A stretch of 64,000 nt of DNA from Pseudomonas sp. PB120 (GTDB lineage: Bacteria > Pseudomonadota > Gammaproteobacteria > Pseudomonadales > Pseudomonadaceae): the NCBI RefSeq assembly GCF_009761815.1, contig NZ_RWIN01000125.1:1-64000 (forward strand), written 5' to 3'. Positions 25,331 to 33,526 of the stretch are shown here, piece after piece. Numbering within the stretch: the first letter of the stretch is position 1; each line of letters begins with the position of its first letter. The notes beneath the pieces were generated by a model, which saw nothing but the letters and a program-made list of their open reading frames with translations, had not been told where the DNA came from and did not search any database. The position numbers and the translations under genes are program-made.

Positions 25331-25902
25331 GGCAATCCTCTTTTACCGCTGTATATGACGCATGTGTGCTTTACCCCGCACCGCTGAGAGATTTTCTGAT
25401 GTGGCTCGCACTCTCCGGACGTTTTAGAGCGAAATGGACTCTGGAGATACACTGCGAATGGAAACGCAATTTGCTCAAAAACCGTCCGGATCTGACCGCA
25501 GGACAATTAAACCGCACGTCAGAACTGATGGATCAGGCATTACCCGACGCTTGTGTGTCCGGCTACGAGGCGCTGATTGAAGGACTGACGCTACCCGACG
25601 TCGATGACCGACATGTCCTGGCTGCTGCCATTCACTGCAATGCCAGCGTCATCGTGACCTTCAATCAGAAAGACTTCCCCTGCGCCGCACTGAGTCCCTT
25701 CGGTATTGAAGCTCAGCACCCGGACGAGTTTGTCGATAATCTTTTCGATCTGGACCCGGCAGCGGTGGTCGCGGCGGCGCAACGGCAACGCAAACAGCTG
25801 AAGCTGCCGCCGATGGATGTCGGCAAATACCTTGATCTTCTGTTACGCCAGGGATTGGTTCAGTCAAGCAAGGCATTGACCGAGTACCGCGCGATTCTCT
25901 AA
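25327..25902 (+). CDS. PIN-domain protein, probable toxin ribonuclease
   Basis: A 191-residue PIN protein. The first acidic residue is in AVYDACVLYP (D11), a middle acidic position in IHCEWKRNLL, and the third site in LPDVDDRHVLAAAIHCNASVIVTFNQKDFP, a typical PIN C-terminal block. These would bind the metal for RNA cleavage. It is longer than classical VapC (about 130 residues), with an extra helical tail (VVAAAQRQRKQLKLP). The start is GTG 25327, overlapping the antitoxin stop. The toxin role follows from the family and operon; it is not demonstrated by sequence alone. Confidence 0.82.
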   Translation: MRQSSFTAVYDACVLYPAPLRDFLMWLALSGRFRAKWTLEIHCEWKRNLLKNRPDLTAGQLNRTSELMDQALPDACVSGYEALIEGLTLPDVDDRHVLAAAIHCNASVIVTFNQKDFPCAALSPFGIEAQHPDEFVDNLFDLDPAAVVAAAQRQRKQLKLPPMDVGKYLDLLLRQGLVQSSKALTEYRAIL

Positions 25903-25929
25903 AACGTCTTTTCCAAACCCCAGACAGCA

Positions 25930-25955
25930 AAACGGCGATGCTGGGATCGCCGTTT
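25930..25955. terminator. Bidirectional terminator after PIN gene and lipoprotein gene
   Basis: A perfect 10-bp stem AAACGGCGAT/ATCGCCGTTT with a 6-base loop between the converging stop codons at 25902 and 25960. Confidence 0.8.
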
Positions 25956-25959
25956 CCAT

Positions 25960-26364
25960 TTACTGCCCGAATTGCCGTCCCAACCCACCCGGCACGCCAT
26001 GGATGTCGGTCTCTTCCCAAGGCCCGTTCGGGCTGATCGACCGGCTCCAGCCGTTGTTCCAACGGTAGTACGTGCGCTGGCGGTAGAAGGTGTTGGGCTG
26101 ATCATCAAGCACGTAAACGCCCATTTTGGCATCCCAATGGCTGTTGCCACCCGGCGGCGGGGCGAAGCTGGCGGAGGTGCGTGGCATCGGCTTGGCGGGT
26201 TTGGCCGGAATGCTCGGCTTGCCCGGTGTTGGCGTCGGAGACGGAGTAGGACGTGGCTGCGACGGCGGGATCGGTGGCAGTGACGTCGGTTCCGGCCGCT
26301 GGACCGCACAGGCGCTTAACCCCAGAACCAGGCTGAGCAGGGTGATACGAGCGATGGCGGTCAT
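25960..26364 (-). CDS. Small proline-rich lipoprotein
   Basis: A 134-residue lipoprotein. The signal peptide ends in the lipobox LSAC (Cys 19). A proline-rich linker follows (PPIPPSQPRPTPSPTPTPGKP), then a short domain with KMGVYVLDDQPNTFYRQRTYY and RWNNGWSRS. It probably hangs from the outer membrane. The family is unknown to me. It lies 14 bases downstream of ccmI on the same strand and may be co-transcribed with the ccm operon, though nothing ties it to heme. ATG 26364 has AGGAAC upstream; earlier starts would mask the lipobox. Confidence 0.8.
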   Translation of the reverse strand: MTAIARITLLSLVLGLSACAVQRPEPTSLPPIPPSQPRPTPSPTPTPGKPSIPAKPAKPMPRTSASFAPPPGGNSHWDAKMGVYVLDDQPNTFYRQRTYYRWNNGWSRSISPNGPWEETDIHGVPGGLGRQFGQ

Positions 26365-26378
26365 AGCGGGAGTTCCTG

Positions 26379-27581
26379 TTATTTGTCGGGACTGTCGATG
26401 GTCAGTTGTTGCGGCGCGGTGGTGCTGCTGGCCAAGGGCTGGCCGCGACCGATCCATTCACCGGCAGTCGGTTGGCCGGCACGGGAGACGCGCGCAACCA
26501 GTTGGACTTCAGGGAAGTTCGACAGTTTCAATTGCGGCATCATCGCGTCGGCATCGCCCAGTTCGACGGTTGCCGGCAGGTCGGCCACGGTCAGGCGCTT
26601 GGCGGCCAGCGGTGCTGGCGGGCCGGAGGTGGCGCGGGCAAAGATGAAGACGCTGTCACCTGGCTGGACTTTGTCCTTCAGGCCGGGCGCCAGGTCGACG
26701 GTAACTTTAAGCCGCGCTGCCGCTTTGGCCGCCGGAGCCTCGGCCACCTTGCCACCGCTGGCTTGCAGTTTCTCGGTGGCTCGGGTGATTCCGCCTTGCA
26801 AGGCTTCTCGCGAGTTGTCGTCCGGAGGCAGTTGCGCCAGCAGGCGATTCCAGTAGTTGATTGCGTCCTGGTAACGCTGGCCTTCGAAGGCCGCGATGCC
26901 GAGCAGGCCAAGGCTGGTGACTTCCTTTGGATCAGCCTTCAGCGCTTCGTCGGTCAGCGCCTGCACTTTGTCCGACCACCTTTTACCGTCGGCGAAGTAT
27001 TGAGCCTGCGCCCACTGACCCAGCAACTCCGGCTGGCGACCGGCCAGGTTCACGGTGCGCTCGAAGATTTTCGCCGCATCGTCAGGACGATCCTGTGCCA
27101 TGTACGTGCGCCCCAGGAAATACAGGCCTTCGGCCGAGTCCGGTTGCGCCGCGACAGCCCGTTCCAGACGACGGGTCATCTCTTCCATTGACTGCGGCGC
27201 CTGGGCGAATTCACGGGTCAGTTCAACCTTGTCGCTGGCGCCGAAATGCAGGTAAAGACCAAGGCCCAACACCGGCACCAGTAGCGCGGCCAGCAGTGGC
27301 AACGGCTTGCCCAAGCGGGACACCCGCAGTGCCTCGACACCTTCGGTGTCGGCGAGCAATTCACGCGCCGCTTCAGCGCGACCGGTGTCCATTTGCGCCG
27401 CGTCGAGAACGCCCTCCTCCTGCTGAGTCTGTAACTCAGCCACGCGTTCCTGATACAGCGCGACGTTCAGGGCCGTACGATCCTCTTCGAGTTGAGCACG
27501 GCGGCCACGCAAAACGGGGATCAGCAGAAAACTCAGGGCAACCAGAAGCAGCAGACCTGCAGCGAGCCAGAAATCAATCAT
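26379..27581 (-). CDS. ccmI: Cytochrome c biogenesis protein CcmI (CycH)
   Basis: A 400-residue CcmI. It has two N-terminal membrane helices (MIDFWLAAGLLLLVALSFLLIPVL; and about 97-115, LPLLAALLVPVLGLGLYLHFG) around a cytosolic coiled loop. A periplasmic TPR region follows (EGLYFLGRTYMAQDRPDDAAKIFERTV and repeats to about 260), then a beta-rich C-terminal domain. It chaperones apocytochrome c to the CcmF/H lyase. The ATG at 27581 overlaps the end of ccmH; an upstream in-frame ATG would add 15 residues encoded inside ccmH. Last ccm gene of the operon. Confidence 0.92.
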   Translation of the reverse strand: MIDFWLAAGLLLLVALSFLLIPVLRGRRAQLEEDRTALNVALYQERVAELQTQQEEGVLDAAQMDTGRAEAARELLADTEGVEALRVSRLGKPLPLLAALLVPVLGLGLYLHFGASDKVELTREFAQAPQSMEEMTRRLERAVAAQPDSAEGLYFLGRTYMAQDRPDDAAKIFERTVNLAGRQPELLGQWAQAQYFADGKRWSDKVQALTDEALKADPKEVTSLGLLGIAAFEGQRYQDAINYWNRLLAQLPPDDNSREALQGGITRATEKLQASGGKVAEAPAAKAAARLKVTVDLAPGLKDKVQPGDSVFIFARATSGPPAPLAAKRLTVADLPATVELGDADAMMPQLKLSNFPEVQLVARVSRAGQPTAGEWIGRGQPLASSTTAPQQLTIDSPDK

Positions 27582-28047
27582 TCTTGGTTTTTTCCAACAG
27601 GTGGTCGAGGCGCTCGCGCTCATCAAGGGAGAGATCGTCCCGGGTGTCAGCGCGTTGCACGCGACGACGGCGGACGATCACGGCAATGACCACAAAGCCG
27701 CCCAGCAACAGGCCGGCAGGGCCGAACCAGAGCAGTGCGGTTTTAGCGTTCAGCGCAGGTTTGTAGCGGACGAAATCACCGTAGCGGTCGACCATGAAGT
27801 CAATGATCTGCTGATTGTCCTTGCCCTCGCCCAACATGCGGAAAATCTCTTTGCGCAGGTCGGCGGCAATCGGCGCATTGGAATCGGCGATGTCCTGATT
27901 CTGGCACTTGGGGCAACGCAGCTCTTTGGTCAGCTCGCGAAAACGCTCGCGATCGCTTTCTTTGGCAAACTCGTAGGTGTCGATGGCCGCGTGCGCCACG
28001 CCAGCCATGCTCAAGCCCAATACTGCGGCGGCGATCCAGCGTTTCAT
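27574..28047 (-). CDS. ccmH: CcmH thiol-disulfide component of heme lyase
   Basis: A 157-residue CcmH/CycL: signal peptide (cleavage after AHA), the LRCPKCQ motif (C45, C48) that reduces the apocytochrome heme-binding cysteines, and a C-terminal membrane anchor (about 105-125). It works with CcmF and CcmI in the periplasm. It overlaps ccmG (ATGA) at its start and ccmI at its end. Confidence 0.96.
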   Translation of the reverse strand: MKRWIAAAVLGLSMAGVAHAAIDTYEFAKESDRERFRELTKELRCPKCQNQDIADSNAPIAADLRKEIFRMLGEGKDNQQIIDFMVDRYGDFVRYKPALNAKTALLWFGPAGLLLGGFVVIAVIVRRRRVQRADTRDDLSLDERERLDHLLEKTKND

Positions 28048-28580
28048 GGCTTGGCCTCGTCGACCAGCGCCTGATACTTGGCCGCCAGTTTTTCACGCCA
28101 GACCTGCTCGTCGATCACGCCGACGAACTTGTCGCGAATGATGCCCTTGGCGTCGACAAAAAACGTTTCCGGAGCACCGTACACGCCAAGGTTCAGGCCC
28201 AGCGAGCCTTCATCGTCACGGATATTCAGCTGGTACGGATTATGAAATTCCACCAGCCACTTCAAGGCGTCCGCATTGGTGTCCTTGTAGTTGATGCCGT
28301 AAATCACCACGCCTTTCTCGGCCAGTTTGTTCAGCACCGGGTGTTCGACCCGGCACGAGATGCACCAGGTGCCCCAGACGTTCACCAGTGCCGGCTTGCC
28401 GAGAATGTCGGCCTTGGTCAGGGTCTTGCCGTCCTGCACCGCAGGCAGGGAGAACTCCGGGAACGGCTTGTTGATCATGGCCGATGGCAGCTCGGCCGGG
28501 TCCAGATACAGCCCGCGATAAAGGAAAACAGCCACCACCAGAAATATCGCCAGTGGCAACAGCATCAACCAACGTCTCAT
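28044..28580 (-). CDS. ccmG: Thiol:disulfide interchange protein CcmG (DsbE)
   Basis: This 178-residue membrane-anchored thioredoxin has an N-terminal helix (5-20) and the active site WCISC (C73, C76), followed by GVYGAPETFFVDAKG with its cis-proline region. It keeps the apocytochrome or CcmH cysteines reduced, with electrons from DsbD/CcdA. Both ends overlap their neighbours by four bases, consistent with a tightly coupled operon. Confidence 0.96.
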   Translation of the reverse strand: MRRWLMLLPLAIFLVVAVFLYRGLYLDPAELPSAMINKPFPEFSLPAVQDGKTLTKADILGKPALVNVWGTWCISCRVEHPVLNKLAEKGVVIYGINYKDTNADALKWLVEFHNPYQLNIRDDEGSLGLNLGVYGAPETFFVDAKGIIRDKFVGVIDEQVWREKLAAKYQALVDEAKP

Positions 28581-30565
28581 GCAGTGGCTCCCGTCATGCC
28601 CAGCGCTTCGCGCACGCGGCTTTTTACCTTGACCCGATAACGGCGATCCAACGCCGCCAACAACCCGCCCAGGCCGGTGAGCAGTCCGCCGAACCAGATC
28701 CAGCGCACAAACGGCTTGACGTGGACGCGCACGGCCCAGGCGCCATCACCCAGCGGTTCGCCGAGGGCGACGTAGAGGTCGCGGGTGAAACCGGCGTCGA
28801 TCCCGGCTTCGGTCATCACCGAGTTCTGCACGGTGTAGAGACGTTTTTCCGGGTGCAGCACGCTGACTTCCTTGCCATCGCGGATCACCCGCACGGTGCC
28901 CTTGTCGGACGTGAAGTTCGGGCCCTCGAAGTGCTTGGCGCCTTCGAACACGAAGTGGTAACCGGCCAGGTCCATGGACTCGCCCGGTGCCAGGCGCAAA
29001 TCACGCTCGGCACTGTTCTGGCTCGACAACACGACACCCAGCGCGCACACGGCGATGCCGAGGTGAGCGACCTGCATGCCCCAATAACTGCGGGTCAGGG
29101 TCGGCAGGCCTTTGATCAGGCCTTTGTGACGCGTCTTGTCGAAGATGTCGCGCACACCGGCGAGTAATACCCAGGCTGCGAGCATGAACGTCGCGATCAC
29201 CGCCCAGTTGAAATCGCCGTAGGCGACGCCGGCCACCACCGCCAACGCAGCGCTGCCGAGAAACACCGGCGTCAGCATGCTCATGAGCCATTTGACCGGG
29301 GTGTCTTTCCAGCGCACCAGCATCCCGACAGCCATCACCACCATCAGCAACGCCATCAACGGAATGAACAGCGCGTTGAAGTACGGCGGGCCGACCGACA
29401 GCTTGGCGCCGGTCATCGCATCCAGAATCAGCGGGTACAGCGTACCGAGCAGGATCATCGACGCCGCGACCACCAGCACCAGGTTATTGCCCAGCAGCAG
29501 GGTTTCCCGGGACCAGAGGTTGAAGCCGACATGGCTCTTGACCACCGGCGCGCGCAGGGCGAACAGCGTCAGCGAACCGCCGACCACGAACAGCAGGAAT
29601 ATCAGGATGAACACTCCGCGCTCAGGGTCCGACGCAAAGGCATGCACCGAAGTCAGCACGCCGGAACGCACCAGGAAGGTCCCGAGCAAACTCAGCGAGA
29701 ACGCCGCGATGGCCAGCAACACGGTCCAGCTCTTGAACACGCCACGTTTTTCCGTGACGGCCAGGGAGTGAATCAGCGCCGTGCCCACCAGCCATGGCAT
29801 GAACGAGGCGTTTTCCACCGGGTCCCAGAACCACCAGCCACCCCAGCCGAGTTCGTAATACGCCCACCATGAGCCCAACGTGATGCCAATGCCGAGGAAA
29901 GCCCAGGCGACGATGGTCCACGGACGCGACCAGCGCGCCCACGCTGCATCAAGACGACCACCGAGCAACGCGGCGATGGCGAACGCGAATGCCACGGAGA
30001 AACCGACATAACCCATGTAGAGCATCGGAGGGTGAACGATCAGGCCGATGTCTTGCAGCAACGGATTGAGGTCGCGACCGTCGGCAGGAATCTGCGGCAG
30101 GATCCGGGAGAACGGGTTGGAGGTGAGGATCAGGAACAGCAGGAAACCGGTGCTGATCATGCCCATCACTGCCAGCACCCGCGCCAGCATCACTTGCGGC
30201 AACTGGCGGGAGAACACCGACACCGCGAAGGTCCAGCCCCCAAGGATCAAGGCCCAGAGCAGCAATGACCCTTCGTGCGCGCCCCACACGGCGCTGAATT
30301 TGTAATACCACGGCAAGGCGCTGTTGGAGTTGCTGGCTACGTAGGCGACCGAGAAGTCATCAGTCATGAACGCGTATGTCAGGCAACCGAAGGCGAACAC
30401 CAGAAACGCGAACTGCCCCCAGGCGGCGGGCTGGGCGAGGCTCATCCACAAGCGGTCACCGCGCCATGCACCCAGCAACGGCACCACGGCCTGAACCAGC
30501 GCGAAACACAGCGCGAGGATCATGGCCAGGTGGCCCAACTCAGGAATAAAAATGCCGGAAGTCAT
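28577..30565 (-). CDS. ccmF: Cytochrome c heme lyase subunit CcmF
   Basis: A 662-residue CcmF with about 15 membrane helices. The heme-handling WWD motif reads GWGGWWFWDPVENASFMPWL (around 235-255). Flanking periplasmic histidines in TALIHSLAVTEKRG and the large periplasmic C-terminal domain (LRLAPGESMDLAGYHFVFEG) are present. It takes heme from holo-CcmE and ligates it to apocytochrome. Normal length; overlaps ccmG. Confidence 0.97.
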   Translation of the reverse strand: MTSGIFIPELGHLAMILALCFALVQAVVPLLGAWRGDRLWMSLAQPAAWGQFAFLVFAFGCLTYAFMTDDFSVAYVASNSNSALPWYYKFSAVWGAHEGSLLLWALILGGWTFAVSVFSRQLPQVMLARVLAVMGMISTGFLLFLILTSNPFSRILPQIPADGRDLNPLLQDIGLIVHPPMLYMGYVGFSVAFAFAIAALLGGRLDAAWARWSRPWTIVAWAFLGIGITLGSWWAYYELGWGGWWFWDPVENASFMPWLVGTALIHSLAVTEKRGVFKSWTVLLAIAAFSLSLLGTFLVRSGVLTSVHAFASDPERGVFILIFLLFVVGGSLTLFALRAPVVKSHVGFNLWSRETLLLGNNLVLVVAASMILLGTLYPLILDAMTGAKLSVGPPYFNALFIPLMALLMVVMAVGMLVRWKDTPVKWLMSMLTPVFLGSAALAVVAGVAYGDFNWAVIATFMLAAWVLLAGVRDIFDKTRHKGLIKGLPTLTRSYWGMQVAHLGIAVCALGVVLSSQNSAERDLRLAPGESMDLAGYHFVFEGAKHFEGPNFTSDKGTVRVIRDGKEVSVLHPEKRLYTVQNSVMTEAGIDAGFTRDLYVALGEPLGDGAWAVRVHVKPFVRWIWFGGLLTGLGGLLAALDRRYRVKVKSRVREALGMTGATA

Positions 30566-30568
30566 CGA

Positions 30569-31024
30569 TCAACCCTCCTTCGCGGGTGTTGGGGCGGATT
30601 GACCACTGTCTTTCAACGCCTTGGTCACTTCCGGTGGCATGTACTTTTCGTCGTGCTTGGCCAGCACTTCATCGGCCACGACCACGCCATCGGCGTTGAG
30701 CTTGCCCAGTGCGACGATGCCCTGCCCTTCGCGGAACAGGTCCGGGAGGATGCCGCGGTAGCTGATGGTCACGGATTTGTTGAAGTCGGTGACGATGAAT
30801 TTCACGTCCAGGGAATCGCCGGAACGTTGCAGCGAACCTTTCTCGACCATGCCGCCCGCCCGAATACGCGTGTCTTGCGGGGCTTCGCCGTTGGCGATCT
30901 GGGTCGGGGTGTAAAACAGGTTGATGTTCTGCTGCAGGGCACTCAAGGCCAGGCCGACGGCAGCGCCGACACCGACCAGGATCGCGAGAATGATGATAAG
31001 ACGCTTTTTACGCAGCGGATTCAC
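30569..31024 (-). CDS. ccmE: Periplasmic heme chaperone CcmE
   Basis: This 151-residue CcmE has an N-terminal anchor (9-29), an OB-fold domain with RAGGMVEKGSL, and the covalent heme-binding histidine in HDEKYMPPEV (H124). The start is GTG, overlapping the ccmD stop codon (GTGA), so it is coupled to ccmD. Confidence 0.96.
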   Translation of the reverse strand: MNPLRKKRLIIILAILVGVGAAVGLALSALQQNINLFYTPTQIANGEAPQDTRIRAGGMVEKGSLQRSGDSLDVKFIVTDFNKSVTISYRGILPDLFREGQGIVALGKLNADGVVVADEVLAKHDEKYMPPEVTKALKDSGQSAPTPAKEG

Positions 31025-31197
31025 TTGCCGTTCTCCCGGCGCAGACGACGCGCCTCTTGTTGCAGATACCGCTTGCGGGCCAGGATTGGCGCCGCCACGT
31101 TAAGGCCCAGCACCGCCAGGCAGATGCCATAGGCTGACCAGACATACAGGGCATGATGACCCATGGCGAGGAAGTCGCCGAATGAAGCAAAACTCAT
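31021..31197 (-). CDS. ccmD: Heme exporter protein CcmD
   Basis: A 58-residue single-pass protein: MSFASFGDFLAMGHHALYVW, helix YGICLAVLGLNVAAPIL, then a basic tail (RKRYLQQEARRLRR). It stabilises the CcmABC complex and helps release holo-CcmE. The ATG at 31197 overlaps the ccmC stop codon; an upstream in-frame ATG would add 14 residues from ccmC-coding DNA. Confidence 0.93.
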   Translation of the reverse strand: MSFASFGDFLAMGHHALYVWSAYGICLAVLGLNVAAPILARKRYLQQEARRLRRENGK

Positions 31198-31949
31198 CGA
31201 GCGGCCTCCAGGCTGTTCTGCACTTCGGCCTTGACCCAACTGGCGCGAGCTTCGCGCTTGAGCACTTCAAGGCGCATGCGCAGCAGCAGCACCGCGCCAA
31301 AGAAACAGTAGAAACCCAGCGCCGTCAGCAGCAATGGCAACCACATCTCGGCCGGCATCGCCGGTTTTTCGGTCAGGGTAAACGTCGCGCCCTGGTGCAG
31401 GGTGTTCCACCACTCCACCGAGTACTTGATGATCGGGATGTTGATCACACCGACAATCGCCAGCACCGCGCAGGCCTTGGCGGCGCTGTCGCGATTGCTG
31501 ATGGCGTTGCCCAGCGCGATGAGACCGAAATACAGGAACAGCAGAATCAGCATGGACGTCAGTCGTGCATCCCAGACCCACCACGAGCCCCACGTCGGTT
31601 TGCCCCAGATTGCGCCGGTGACCAGCGCCACGGCGGTCATCCAGGCACCAATCGGCGCCGCGCACTGCAGGGCAACGTCCGCCAGTTTCATCTTCCACAC
31701 CAGCCCGACGATGCCGCACACCGCCAGCATCACGTAGATGGACTGCGCAAGCATGGCGGCCGGAACGTGGATATAGATGATGCGAAAGCTGTTGCCTTGC
31801 TGGTAGTCCGGCGGCGCGAAGGCGAGGCCCCACACGACACCGACGCCAATCAGCAGCAACGCAGCGATGCTCAGCCATGGCAGCAGTTTGCCGCTGATGC
31901 CGTAGAACCACTTGGGTGAGCCGAGCTTATGAAACCAGGTCCAGTTCAT
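31194..31949 (-). CDS. ccmC: Heme-handling protein CcmC
   Basis: A 251-residue, six-helix CcmC. The WWD-type motif is in PTWGSWWVWDARLTS, with periplasmic histidines in YIHVPAAMLAQS and KYSVEWWNTLHQGAT. It presents heme to CcmE. The start MNWTWFHKLGSP at 31949 is conserved in relatives; ATGs five residues upstream exist. It is separated from ccmB by 80 bases, the only sizeable gap in the ccm run, which contains a dyad at 32005. Confidence 0.95.
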   Translation of the reverse strand: MNWTWFHKLGSPKWFYGISGKLLPWLSIAALLLIGVGVVWGLAFAPPDYQQGNSFRIIYIHVPAAMLAQSIYVMLAVCGIVGLVWKMKLADVALQCAAPIGAWMTAVALVTGAIWGKPTWGSWWVWDARLTSMLILLFLYFGLIALGNAISNRDSAAKACAVLAIVGVINIPIIKYSVEWWNTLHQGATFTLTEKPAMPAEMWLPLLLTALGFYCFFGAVLLLRMRLEVLKREARASWVKAEVQNSLEAAR

Positions 31950-32004
31950 TACTGTTTCCATCACGGTTGCCGTTCGTGTTCACGAAGCAGCCAAAGGGTC
32001 TTTA

Positions 32005-32023
32005 CTGATCAAATATTGATCAG
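32005..32023. promoter_or_regulatory. Dyad in the ccmB-ccmC gap
   Basis: A perfect CTGATCAA-ATA-TTGATCAG inverted repeat. It could be an operator for an internal promoter or an mRNA hairpin after ccmB; it has no T-tract. Confidence 0.4.
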
Positions 32024-32029
32024 ACCTCA

Positions 32030-32698
32030 TTATTCGCCGACGCTGATCTTCAGGCCAGCAGCTATTGCAAAGGGTGTCAGGGTTATCGCCAGGGCGGTCA
32101 GGCTACCAAGCCACAAGAGATAACCGGTCGCCGGCATGCCCTGCAAGGCTGCCTGCAAGGCGCCACTGCCAAGAATCAACACCGGGATGTACAGCGGCAG
32201 AATCAGCAGCGCCAACAACAGGCCGCCACGTTTCAATCCCACCGTCAGGGCCGCGCCCACCGCACCGAGCAGGCTCAGCACCGGTGTACCCAGCAATAAA
32301 GAAAGCAGCAACACCGGCAGACAAGCGGTTGGTAAACCGAGCATCAACGCCAGCAGTGGAGCGAGCAAAACCAGTGCCAGCCCGGAAAACGACCAGTGTG
32401 CCAGCACCTTGGCCAAAACCAGAAGAGGCAGGGGGTGCGGCGAAAGGACCCACTGTTCGAGGGATCCATCTTCGAAATCACTGCGGAAAAGCCCGTCCAG
32501 CGAGAGCAGAACCGATAAAAGGGCCGCGACCCAGACCAGTCCCGGAGACAAGGTTTGCAACAATTGAGTCTCGGGACCCACCGCCAGCGGGAACAGCGAC
32601 ACCACAATCGCGAAGAACACCAGCGGATTGGCCAACTCCGCCGGACGGCGAAACAGCAAACGGGCCTCACGGGCGACCAACAGGCCGAAAACACTCAT
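32030..32698 (-). CDS. ccmB: Heme ABC exporter permease CcmB
   Basis: A 222-residue, six-helix permease (LLVAREARLLFRRPAELANPLVFF at the N terminus; LFRSDFEDGSLEQW in the cytosolic loop contacting the ATPase). With CcmA it forms the ATP-driven part of the CcmABCD complex that releases holo-CcmE. It overlaps ccmA by four bases. Confidence 0.96.
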   Translation of the reverse strand: MSVFGLLVAREARLLFRRPAELANPLVFFAIVVSLFPLAVGPETQLLQTLSPGLVWVAALLSVLLSLDGLFRSDFEDGSLEQWVLSPHPLPLLVLAKVLAHWSFSGLALVLLAPLLALMLGLPTACLPVLLLSLLLGTPVLSLLGAVGAALTVGLKRGGLLLALLILPLYIPVLILGSGALQAALQGMPATGYLLWLGSLTALAITLTPFAIAAGLKISVGE

Positions 32699-33330
32699 AC
32701 TGCCCAGTTCCCCAGATCAATGTCGCGATAGCCGGTCGGCATTCGGGTCAGCGTGTGGTGCGTGGTCAACACCACCATGCCACCGCGTTCGCAGTGCGCG
32801 GCCAGGTGTTCTTCGAGTTGCGCCACGCCTTGCTTGTCCAGCGCCGTGAAGGGCTCATCGAGAATCCACAGCGGCGGGCTGTCGAGGTACAAGCGCGCCA
32901 GTGCCACACGGCGTTGCTGCCCAGCGGACAGGGTGTGACAGGGAACATCTTCGAACCCGCGCAGTCCGACGGCAGCCAGCGCTTGCCCAATGGCGTCGTG
33001 GGAGGCCGGTTGATGCAGAGCGCAGAGCCAGCTGAGGTTCTCTTCCGGGGTCAGCAGATCCTTGATGCCGGCGGCATGACCGATCCACAGCAGGTTGCGC
33101 GCCAGCTCACTGCGTTGCTCGTTCAGCGGCTGGCCGTTGAGCAACACGTGACCGGCGGTCGGCTGCATCAGACCGCTCAGCAGGCGCAACAGGCTGGTCT
33201 TGCCACTGCCGTTGGGGCCGCTGATCTGTAGCATTTCGCCACTGGCCAGTCTCAATTCGAGATTTTCGAAGAGCAGCCGGAGGTCTCGCTCACAAGCGAG
33301 GGCAACGGTTTGCAGGACAGGACTGGTCAA
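32695..33330 (-). CDS. ccmA: Heme ABC exporter ATPase CcmA
   Basis: A 211-residue ABC ATPase: Walker A GPNGSGKT (38-45), signature LSAGQQRRVALARL, Walker B WILDEPFTALD, switch histidine in VVLTTHHTL. It powers CcmABCD. The start is TTG at 33330; the same frame is closed by a TGA about 24 bases upstream and no ATG/GTG lies between. First gene of the ccm operon; its promoter should lie in the 196-base divergent gap to the FliK-like gene. Confidence 0.95.
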   Translation of the reverse strand: MTSPVLQTVALACERDLRLLFENLELRLASGEMLQISGPNGSGKTSLLRLLSGLMQPTAGHVLLNGQPLNEQRSELARNLLWIGHAAGIKDLLTPEENLSWLCALHQPASHDAIGQALAAVGLRGFEDVPCHTLSAGQQRRVALARLYLDSPPLWILDEPFTALDKQGVAQLEEHLAAHCERGGMVVLTTHHTLTRMPTGYRDIDLGNWAV

Positions 33331-33526
33331 GAGATCACGGGCCTTTACGGTTCAAGTCGGCGGCGTAGCGGCCGCTAAAGAGATGCAGCATAGATGCATT
33401 GGCGGCCTGTTCTAGAGAGCTGCGTCAAACAATTGCAATGTTTTCGCCACTCCCCGAAAGACGGGCGGCATTATACATGCCATGCCCTACTCTAAAGAGT
33501 GCATTTTCCTCAGGTTGTGACCGCGT

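Noticed and set aside
32005..32023. ANR/FNR box in the ccmB-ccmC gap
   Set aside because: The half-sites are in the opposite order to TTGAT-N4-ATCAA and the spacer is three bases.
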